A stretch of 64,000 nucleotides of DNA from Kappaphycus alvarezii. Its lineage: Eukaryota > Rhodophyta > Florideophyceae > Gigartinales > Solieriaceae. The notes below the pieces were generated by a model, which saw nothing but the letters and a program-made list of their open reading frames with translations, was not told the origin of the DNA and did not search any database. Numbering within the stretch: position 1 is the stretch's first letter; each line of letters begins with the position of its first letter. The DNA is taken from positions 1,488,001-1,552,000 of the forward strand of contig NADL03000481.1 of the NCBI GenBank assembly GCA_002205965.3, in the 5' to 3' direction. Shown in pieces: positions 25,601-34,749 of the stretch. Made by a program: the position numbers and the translations under genes.

Positions 25601-26031
25601 TGCCCCGGACCGCAAGTTTTAGCAAGTTGTGGTTGACCTAGCGAGTGCCTCGTCCTCCGCCAAAACTCCCCTGATAGAATTCATCCTACAAATCACCCGC
25701 AGACAAAACACATGTACATTAGCGATAAGGCGGCGTATCCACCAACGAGTCTGCTCCATGATCTTACCTACAGTTGCCACATCAATCTTTTCTCGAGCCC
25801 CTCTGCACGCTCGCCGAGTACTACCTGGCTAGCGGTTGACTGCACGGTGAGTATGGTCAACCACCCCGACTCAAAGCTCACAAAGAGGTACTTCAGACAT
25901 ACAAGCACCTAGATCACTTTTTCCCAATGTCACATGCCTGATTTATGCAAAGTAGAAGAGACGTGTACCTTTTCGACAACAGTCTCGAAATCCTCACTCC
26001 CACCAGCTCCCGCTAGAGGTTTGTAGCATTA
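25601..26031. other. Spacer, no gene recognised
   Basis: Short frames only; 3' flank of the Era gene. Confidence 0.4.
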
Positions 26032-27167
26032 TCATGCATTGAAGTCGAGTCCCCACTGATTGTAGTGCCGTTCCTCCTCCTTCCATTTCGCCCTTACCTT
26101 GACTGTCAAAATGAGATGAACTTGAACTCCCAACATCTCCTTCAAGTCAAACCTACTCTGCGAACCAATCTTCTTGATGACCGCGCCGCCTTCCCCTAGT
26201 ACAATTGCCTTCTGACTCTTTCTCTTTACGAATACATCTTGGGTTATCCTCACACTCTTATCCTTGAGTTCCGAATAACTCGTAGTCTCCACCGCAATGT
26301 CATACGGTAATTCTTGCCTCAACACTAAAAACGCCTTCTCTCTCGTCATCTCTGCGGCCATCAACCTCATCGGCATGTCAGTCAAATCGTCCTCCGGATA
26401 CAACCAATTGCCTGGCGGCATTCTGTCCACTACCCATCTACCCATATCCTCCACCCCCGCCCCATTCCTAGCTGACATCATGAGCGCCCTCGCCCCCACC
26501 TCCGCAAGCCCACACTCCTCAATTATCGACGTAAATTTCTCTAGAACAAACGTATGGTCCTTTTCTGGAATCATATCCATTTTGTTTCCACAAACCAGAA
26601 CTTGGGCCTCGTGCCCCTTCTTCCTTCTTTTGATCACCCCTTTGAACACTTCTCCCACCTCTTCACTTACTGCCAACTTTCTGAGCCCTACTCGCCTCCC
26701 TTGATGATACATATCTGCAACATCTAATACAATGGCCACAGCATCCGCCTGTGCGCCACTTTTCCATGCAGTTTTCACCATGGCTCTGGATAAGCGATTA
26801 TTGGGAGCGAATATCCCAGGGGTATCTAGATAAATCACCTGTGTTGAATCATAGGTAGCGATGGCTGTAACTCGACAGCGGGTAGTTTGAACTTTTGGAG
26901 ATACAATGGCTACTTTGTGGTCGACCAAACGATTCAAAAGTGTGGACTTTCCTGAATTGGAGGGCCCAATTAATGCGGCAAAGCCGCAGAATTGGTCGGA
27001 TGAGGTAGGAATGAGCGGCGAGGGGAGTTGAAGATGAGATGTATCGGGGCTGAGGTTGTGGAGCTGGCTTGTATCGTGTTGGGAGGAGTTTCATGAGAAG
27101 GATTCCTTCTGCAAATGGGGCGGAAGCGGTGGGTTGAAAGGAGCGGAGGAGGCAAGAAGGCAGTCAT
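26032..27167 (-). CDS. Era-type GTPase, probably organelle-targeted (one frame break)
   Basis: Era GTPases bind 16S-type rRNA and act in small-subunit ribosome maturation. G-domain motifs: P-loop ALIGPSNSGKS at 26979-26944, switch KVQTTRCRV, LDTPGIF, CGNKMDMIP and SARNGAGV. A C-terminal KH domain follows with KSQKAIVLGEGGAVIKKIG and LKEMLGVQVHLILTVKV, the Era arrangement, to the stop near 26032. No ATG precedes the P-loop in its own frame before a stop at 27091-27093. One missing base near 26985 would join it to the frame starting at ATG 27167, whose first 60 residues (MTAFLPPPLL, Ser/Arg/Pro-rich, no acids early) look like a plastid or mitochondrial transit peptide. It is divergent from the Mediator gene. 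Confidence 0.85.
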
Positions 27168-28082
27168 GGCTGATAGACTTTCGAGATGATTGGTAGTCCG
27201 CAGTGTTCTTTAAGACGAGGTACGCGGAGAGATATCGCATTGCACAGTATGTATTTCCTAAAAGGATGCGGATGCAGCAGAGTTAGGATCAATTACAAAT
27301 GATCCATGGGAATCAATTTCATGTGAATCTTTCTAATTGACATGGGAAAGCATAATTACTTACAGCAACAGAAATCTGTCTAGAATCTCGCACAGTAGTA
27401 GAGTACAGTGTACAGTAAAGTACAGTACGGTACAGTACAAGAGGGGTCACGCAATATTGCCACTTTGCAACTTTGGATAGTACTTGCCTCGTATTACGCC
27501 CACATACATACAGACGATGTAGCTATCGTTTGCCAGCTTCCGTCAATGGCCGAGATTCACGAGCCCGTTCAACCTCTCCGAAATCTTGCCTTTGACTGCA
27601 ACGTAGCCGATACAGGTGCCGGACTTCGGCGCGCCTTGCATGGCTTCCTGAACGCCATTGAGCAAGCCAACGTGGGGAACACGCGTCAAGTCCTGACCCT
27701 GGAAATTGTCCTTAAATACGTCATCAAATAGTGCCGACTGCCATTAGTGCCTATTATAACCTCGTGCCGCGGTATGGCACTATACTGCTGTACCTGGTAG
27801 AGGATACTGTATCACCAAATGTATACGTACAGTACTGTACTGTACGCTACCCTAGAGTGTACATACTGTACTGTATTGTACTGTCCTGTACTGTACGTTG
27901 TGCTCTACGTACAGTACAGTACGGTACAACGCGACACAGTACAGACCTGTACAGGACAGTTTTAATTGAAGTTGGCTCATTTTCTGCTACACCGTTCCAG
28001 TCGCGCGACGTCCGTAGGTGCATCATTGTTCCTTCCCAGTTGCCAGCATCCAAACTTTTCTCGACATTTGGGTTTCCCCAAC
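27168..28082. promoter_or_regulatory. Divergent intergenic region of Era and MED17 with GTAC clusters
   Basis: 915 bp between two divergently oriented genes, so it should contain both promoters. Two dense GTAC-palindrome clusters lie at about 27398-27440 and 27786-27960, the second ending about 120 bp before the MED17 ATG. The short frames inside them are shadows of the repeats. Confidence 0.45.
27786..27960. repeat. Densest GTAC-rich palindromic motif cluster
   Basis: Repeated GTACAGTACTGTACTGTAC-like units, with variants CCTGTACTGTACG and GTACAGTACAGTACGG, over about 170 bp just upstream of MED17. The units are mostly self-complementary on TACAGTAC or GTACTGTAC cores. Confidence 0.7.
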
Positions 28083-30277
28083 ATGCAATCTCCCAACATT
28101 CCCTCTACAGACCCTTCCTCTACCCCCGACCGGAAGCGACTACGTCTCCACGTCTCCATCGAAACGTCTGCCGATGGCAAAACCCCAGTCCAACAAGTCT
28201 TCTCCGATGGGTCCTACATCCCAGCCACAGACACACATTTCGAGCGTACATCCGCCATTGCCACCGCCTTTGTCACTCGTGCACTCGCTGCTCCTACAGG
28301 AACTGCTTCAATCGAAACAAACGCTGCGGAATCAAGAAATCCCTCCGCGAGGTGGGCAGCAAAAGCAGTCACAGGTATCGAGGGTACCTTATATGAATTG
28401 GGTAGAGCTTTGGCAGTTATTGAGGCTTTGAGATCTCAGCAACCGTTGTTGGAGTTGAAGAGGACGGTAGCGAGAGGCGTTAGACAGGGAGAGGGTGTGG
28501 CATCTGAGCTTGCGGAACGAGAGGGTGAGGGTATGATGCAGATGAAGAAGAGACTCGTTGCTAGGAGTGCCGAATATTTAGATGAGAAGATCAAAGCTTC
28601 CCGAAAGTGGATTGAGGCCGATAACGCCTTTTGTGATGCCTTTCTGACAATGAGGAAGCGGTGCAATGGTGTTCGCCGCACCCCGAACGGCATCCCGTTG
28701 ATAGACGTGGGCGATGCTAATTTTGTGCCTATAACAAGGGCTATAGAAATCAGTGCGGGGACGAAACAATGGAGATGAGTACCGGAGAGGAAAGTCAAGC
28801 CTCAAAGCGTTTGGTTCATGTTCAGTTTCCGGCCCACACCTTTTTGAAATTTGGCATCAATCCCTTGGACAGTGAGTACAAAACAACCACCGCCCCAGTG
28901 GTGATGGAGAGCGAGCGAATTGCAGAGGAAAAGTCATTGATGGCCGTAATCCGACGAGTGAGATTAGCTCGCGTATCTGCCTTCCGCCGCAGGACCTTTA
29001 ACCAAATCCGGAAAGAGGCCGACTCTCTCCCATTATTAACAGAGCTAACCACTAGTTCAGTGGGCGTGGAGAGCGGCCCCGTTGATATTTTGCGGGTGGA
29101 GAAAAGTAAGCAAAGCGAGGGTGCCAAATCGTTGGATTTAGGCGTGGAGGGTATCGCGGGGAATCCAGACAGTATCGGAGCGTTGCAAACGGCCAGTTTA
29201 CTGCAAATGGTAGCCATGCATGCATGTCTGACGTCGGCCGTTAATTCTGGGGCGCAGTCGTCAACAATTATGGATCGGTGCTGGCCGTAACAGCTGCGGC
29301 AAGTGTGTTACAAAGGACAGAACAGGTTTTGGATAAGGCTGTGGAAGTGCTTCCCGTTCGCTTAGAGTGGACCAGGGGGGCTCGAGATTGGAGGAGGCTC
29401 GGATAAAGGTGTTTTCGACAACCACAGACGGTGATGGCCCGGAGCGCGCGTTGGCAACGATTGAACCGATTTCCGCTGTGAATAACGGGGGGAAAGAGAG
29501 TCATAATGGGCATGTGAGGATTACTCCCGCCTTCGGAGTTATTATTGCGGCTCCAGATGATCCGGGTGCCAGGGGACGGGCGGTAGCTCCGCATCCTTCG
29601 AGCACTGGCGGCGGATCGTCGGCGTTGGGTTTGGATGACGTGCCCAGATCGTACGTGTGTCCGGTTGGGGGGAGGTTCTGTCAGTGCTGACATTGTTGCT
29701 GTGCATTCGCCTACTCGATGCACTGGAGGCAGAGGCCCGGGCAGGAGTGGAAGAGATGCTGGATGTTGATCGCCAATGTTTCACGGTGATTGTGTGTGCG
29801 CCAAGAAATGGCCACACTTTGAAGGCCAAGGTATGGCCGAAAGGACCTTGCGTAGGAGCAGAGGTACCTGGGTCGACGGCTTGGTTTAATGGACAGAAAA
29901 TACACGGCTTTCCTGCCGTCGGCCCGGGTCGCGTGGTGGCCTGGAAAGAGTTGCTCAAGAGACTTGTCGCTGGGGATGTGGACACTGGAAGTGACCCGGC
30001 AGAGGTGAGAGCGGAAGCCAAGGTAGGTGGTCTATCTGGGCAGATTGGTGCCGCCAAAGATCCAGAGGCGAAAGAAGAAGGCTTGGATGGGGCAGCTGGT
30101 AATACGGGTCTTACGGGTGGGACGTCGCAGAGGCAGGCGCCGGACGGAGCAGCGGCGGCGGCGGCGGCGGCAACGGCAGCGGCACAAGCGGCGGCACAAG
30201 CTGCGGCTCAAGCGGCTGATAGATTCGGATTTGGACATTCAGCAACGGATTCTGGTCAGTTTCAATTTGAGCTATAA
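28083..30277 (+). CDS. Mediator complex subunit 17 (frames interrupted)
   Basis: MED17 is a head-module core subunit of Mediator, which links transcription factors to RNA polymerase II. From ATG 28083 the N terminus RLHVSIETSADGK...VFSDGSYIPA resembles the MED17 start (VRISIES...DGTETYLP in human). A helical region follows with MKKRLVARSAEYLDEKIKAS and the Glu/Arg-rich FCDAFLTMRKRC segment, then RRVRLARVSAFRRRTFNQIR, like the 'AR-slF-elf-qL' helix of the family. The C-terminal part includes ITPAFGVIIAAP and GRVVAWKELLKRL, then an Ala/Gln-rich tail to TAA 30275-30277. Four single-base losses (about 28770, 29262, 29380, 29640) break it and no gains are needed. The assignment rests on motif order, chiefly the N terminus. 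Confidence 0.6.
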
Positions 30278-30280
30278 AGG
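30273..30280 (+). promoter_or_regulatory. TATA-like box overlapping the MED17 stop
   Basis: TATAAAGG, 62 bp before the xylulokinase ATG (30342). Its TAA at 30275-30277 is the MED17 stop codon. A TATA-consensus match at a sensible distance for a core promoter. Confidence 0.4.
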
Positions 30281-30296
30281 CCCTTTTCCGAAGGTG

Positions 30297-30302
30297 AATA
30301 AA
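30297..30302 (+). terminator. AATAAA polyadenylation signal candidate of MED17
   Basis: AATAAA 20 bp after the MED17 stop, inside the 64-bp gap before the next ATG. If used, MED17 transcripts end at or past the xylulokinase start. Confidence 0.35.
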
Positions 30303-30341
30303 ATCGAGCATCATGGCCCTGCAGATACCGTTTCCATAACT

Positions 30342-32073
30342 ATGGCGTCATTGTCATTCATACTTCCAACGGCAGCGTTTCCTCTCAAACATTCAGCTTT
30401 TGTCGGTCAAAGCTCATTCCAACGGCACCGACGGTCCCGCGATGAGCGCAACCACTCTCAAGTCCTTGGTAATCCTCATATCTCTCTCTCCATCTCCCCT
30501 TGCACCGATGATCAAGCAATTCTCTCAATCGATGTCGGTACCTCCGGTACGAAAGCCGCCATCTATCGACCATCTCAAGCCAGCCCTCTTACTAAAGTCC
30601 ACCGCATCTCTTACAAAACTCGCACCGCAAAACCTCTCCACGTCACACAAAAACCCTCAGACTGGTTCCACGCTGCGATCGAGGCCTCCAAAGCCGCTTT
30701 ACAGGATATTCCGCCATCACAACCTATTTGCGGTGTAACGGTAACCGGTATGTGTCAAATTGTTTTCCTCAAGACTCAGAACGCCGAGGGCTCACCCCTC
30801 GCAAAGTACTAACATCAATTCTCACATCCAATATTTGCTCCATATTATGACAAATCTTCACAGGCCAGATGCAAGACCTTATCGCGGTGGGTCCTGATCC
30901 CCCTCAACTTTTGTCCTCCTCTGCGATACTATACTCCGATGCACGTGCCCATGTCCCTGCTGCGAGGCTCTCCTCTTCTCTTTCCCTCTCTATTCCACCC
31001 ACGGACATACTCCCCAAACTTACTCTTTTGCCGCCTCCATCGACTCCTTCATACTCTCTCCTTCTGGGTGCTGCAGATTACCTACTATATTCCTTCTCCG
31101 TTCCTCCAAAACCTACGGTTACAGATCCTACGACGGCATCAACCACTGGACTAACTTTGTCTCCGCACCGCATCTACAACGAGACGCTGCTCAAAGCGGC
31201 AGGATTGGAGGGCTTTTTGGGGTTGTTGCCGAGGATTCTAGAGCGACCGCAAGTGGTAGGTCACTTGAGCGGGGAGGTGGCGCGGATGTTGGGACGACAG
31301 GATATGGAGGGAGTAGCTCTAATTCATGCGGGGGGCGACGCATATAGCACAACAGTGGGGCAGGATGTGACGGGAAGGAGAGTGGGACGTACGTTTATTG
31401 TGGAACCTCGGGATGGATCGGGGGTACGAGACGAGTGGGCACCGAAGTACGGAACGGTTTATTCGCTCTGGGACACATGGAGAATGAGGGGCTGGAAATT
31501 GTGTTAGGAAGTATGGGCTCTGCTGGGGGGAACTGGACTTTTGTTGCTGGAGAGATGATGTCTGTTGAGGTAGATGAGATCTGTAAAATGGCAGAGGGAG
31601 TCCAGGTTGGGGCGGGAGGGGTGATGTGGGTGCCATATCTAGGGGGGAGGAGATGCCCCATGCCAGACGGGATGGCGAAAGGAGGGATGATAGGTTTAGG
31701 CAGTGGATGTGGAAGAAAGGAAATAGCCAGGGCGGTGGTGGAAGGTGTCGTTTTCGGGTTTGGAGAAGCGGGAGATGTGGTTGGGGGGCTGAAGAAGGGA
31801 TTAAGGGTTGTGGGAGGAGGGAATAAGTGCAAGGAGTTCATTAGGGGGATTGCGGGTGTGCTCGGAGAGGGAAATGTAGAAGTGGGGTGCGGCGAGGGAG
31901 TTGGAGTGCTTGGCGGCGGGGTAGTTGGTAGTAGGGTGCTGGGAATTAAGGGAAAGGAGTACGGCAGGGGCGATCGGGTCTCAATCGGGAAACAAGAGAC
32001 TGAAGAGTGGAAGAGAGCGTTTGGGATGTGGAGAGAAGCGTGGAGGAGGATTGATGGGCTGAATGGAGTTTGA
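30342..32073 (+). CDS. Xylulokinase of the FGGY family, plastid-type, one intron
   Basis: Phosphorylates xylulose to xylulose 5-phosphate, feeding the pentose phosphate and plastid isoprenoid routes. ATG 30342 gives a Ser/Arg-rich leader of about 50 residues resembling a plastid transit peptide, then the FGGY phosphate-binding start ILSIDVGTSGTKAAIY. The first exon ends in VTVTG; splicing out 30748-30863 gives VTGQMQDL, the xylulokinase block. Later come LLLGAADYLLY, TTASTTGL, GLEGFLGLLP, HAGGDAYSTTVG and GHMENEGLEIVL, then the C-terminal GLRVVGGGNKCKEF block, ending at TGA 32071-32073. One lost base near 31430 shifts the frame. About 540 residues, normal for the plant plastid enzyme. Confidence 0.8.
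30748..30863 (+). other. Spliceosomal intron in the xylulokinase gene
   Basis: 116-nt intron with donor GTATGTG at 30748, branch-site TACTAAC at 30807-30813 and acceptor CAG ending at 30863. Removing it restores VTGQMQDL across the junction, with the Gly codon split after its first base. It is the only intron I can support in the window. Confidence 0.85.
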
Positions 32074-34343
32074 GGGGTTTTGGGAAGTGTTTTTGCTAAA
32101 CTCACTGCTTTGAACCAGTCCTGTAGCAAGCAAATTCGAGTGAAAGGGTTGAGCTGCGCAATACTTCGCAAGAGGAGGTAGCAGAGTCCTAGCAGGGATT
32201 GGAGGTTTAAAGTTAACTCCGCATTTGCATCTCCCGTCATTGTACTTATCTGTGACGGAGAGGTCCATCTGCAGATCAGAACTGTGTCATTGCAGTTCCG
32301 TTCCAGTGAAAACCCGTACTTATGGCCTCTTCCACATACCCCAGAAACTATTCAGTTTCGGTAATGACGAACACCTTTCATTTTGCTGTCATGACGTTCC
32401 CATGAAGCAGTCGGGATTGAAAGTGGTGTAGTGCTTATTTCGACGTTCCCGGAGGAGAGCAGCGGATACAGGGGAAGTTAAATACGCACAGAGCATTGTT
32501 TCGTACAGTAGAAGGCAGAGTTGGAGCTCGGAATGATCGAAGCCTGAATCAGAGAAAGGGATTGTGCAAACGGTGCATATTCCTATAACCCTTCCGTTGT
32601 ACAATGAGACGAAAGGCAGATGCGGCAGGGTTTAGTCCTTCAAATGACATCGCTATCGGAATACATGGGTGAGGATGAGCATTTAAGGAGGAGGGAGCAG
32701 ATTCTTTTTGCACTAATGCAGACTGATTTCCATGAATTCGCAGTGCTTGGAATGAAAGTGGCTAGCAACGTAGTCTACAACAGTACTGACTTGTGGTGCC
32801 TCGTGACCTGGAGAGGAAGATTGCTCATCCTCTCAACTGCTGGCTCCGTCTCTATACCACGAGACGCTCGGAATTCTGCTGGTCCCCCTGAGCTTACCAA
32901 TGCTACGAAATCTAGAATATCTCAGCAGAATGTGCGCGACGCCCCCATTCCCCGTGCTTATCCGTTCCTCCATGTCTAAAAGCACTTAAAGACGCTTGAT
33001 TTTGGTGGCCTTGGCCCCGTATCCGCGCCTTTGCAACGTGTTGTCGTTGATTATGCGAAATTCATCGCGTTCCGCTCCGAGCGAGAATATCATGCGACGA
33101 AAGATCTCATTCAGTAATTGCGTAGATATCCAATCTAGTCCATTGTCACAGCTGCCCCCTTACATTGTGGCAGAGAGGGCAACTCTCAACCACAGTGACC
33201 TGTATTCCCTGTTCCAGAAACTATGGCGAACCTCTTCCATTCAAAGTTTAAAGCAGGGCTTTGGGACGGGATGATTTTACCTCGTGATTGTAGCATTCGT
33301 TCTCGTCGTTCGCACTTTGTGTGCCTCGTACTTGTGGCTCGTTTTCTGGCTCAGAATGGAGTATGCCTTGCCGTCTGGGCATGTCCTCGGAGTCTGGATA
33401 CGATGCACTTGTAAAATATTGATCTGCCTGCGATGTGCAATATCATGTTACCTTATGAAAGGCACCTGGGGGAATGTACAAACTCTCGTAATGCCACGCG
33501 TAATGGCACAAAAGACGAACTGCAGCCCCGCCAACAGCGCGGCTAGGCTTTTGGAGCACTCAGTTTCACTTATTCGGTTACGAGTCAGTAAGGCAAGAAT
33601 GCATCATTTGCAAGCTGCACCGTCAGATATTTATGTGGACGTCAGACCATGGGTTGATTACTTTATGTGAATGTGATTGCAGCAGGATAGACTTGCTTCG
33701 GTGGCGGCCCTTTGTGTTGGATATGATATGATACAATGCGATGTTGCTGTCGCTGTTGCTGTGCTTGAAACACATGCTCGCTGTTGGATCTGCCGTGTCT
33801 AATGCCCCAAAACACGGAAAAAGTTTCGAGTTTTAGCTAGATACCGCATCAAAGCCAGGCACGTAACTTGAAATGATCGTCCTCTCGGTGGTAATAACCT
33901 CCTGCAGGTGGCACTGCAGTTTGCTTTGTACTTTCAGCTGCATTATGAACTTTATCCTTTAGTGCTGTTTCGAGAGGATGAAGCTCTGGACGAGTGGCGA
34001 ATAGATTTAATGGGGCTGTTAATATCGGCTTCGGTTAGCAGTTGGGCCTGGACAGCAGCCCCTGAACGCAGGTGTTGGACAGCACTTGCAGGCAAACTGT
34101 GCAGGTCCGAGATCATAATATGATATTGCATGTGTACCGCAGGGCAGACAGCGCACAAACTTGCATATTTCGACTGCATTGCAGTGCTGTAGTATCTGTT
34201 TTCAAGAGCGGGAAAGTTTCTTTAATATTTGAAAGATGCGAGCGGCTGTGTCCCAGGATAATCCGCCAGGTATCCGGCAGCGGCCTGCACTGATCAGTAC
34301 GAAATACCCTCTCCACTAGGGGGTTTGCCTCTCTCTCTCTCTC
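32074..34343. other. Long stretch without a recognised gene
   Basis: One open frame at 32620-32979 (119 residues, no known motif) and another at 33284-33670 are the longest; neither looks like a known protein. A CT dinucleotide run at about 34327-34344 borders the direct repeat that follows. Confidence 0.45.
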
Positions 34344-34705
34344 TTTAACCACACCTTTCTGAGTTCTGCACTACGGAAACAAACTGTGCTGTACTGTGGG
34401 GTAGACATGCCAGACACCCAAACAGTCAGGGCAGGTTGTATTCAAAGAGCAACCTCGTAGCGGGTGCTCTACTGGAGGAGTGAAGACTCGCCTGTATCAG
34501 AAGCTTAGCTATTCAATCTGGTCAACATGTGCAGCATCCGTAATTTGTCGCGCACCGCAACACGCAGGGATCAGCCACCCAATTCCAACTTGATTTTCAG
34601 TACTTTGCAACGTTGCACATTTGGACTGTACACCAGTGATAAAACATGGAACCTTGTCGAGAATAACAAACGATGTTTGGAATAGATACAGTAGTTACAA
34701 TGTAC
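34344..34705 (+). repeat. Left direct repeat flanking the non-LTR element (362 bp)
   Basis: Begins TTTAACCACACCTTTCTGAG and ends GTAGTTACAATGTAC. A second copy in the same orientation lies at 38765-39143. By eye they differ at about ten positions plus one 19-bp tandem duplication present only in the right copy, so identity is roughly 97 percent. Confidence 0.9.
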
Positions 34706-34749
34706 AACAAACTCTTTTATTACAGATTCACTAAACCGAGCAGGGTCAC

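Noticed and set aside
27731-28396. A 221-residue frame over the GTAC cluster
   Set aside because: It is the translation of repeated GTAC motifs plus an out-of-frame read of the MED17 start.
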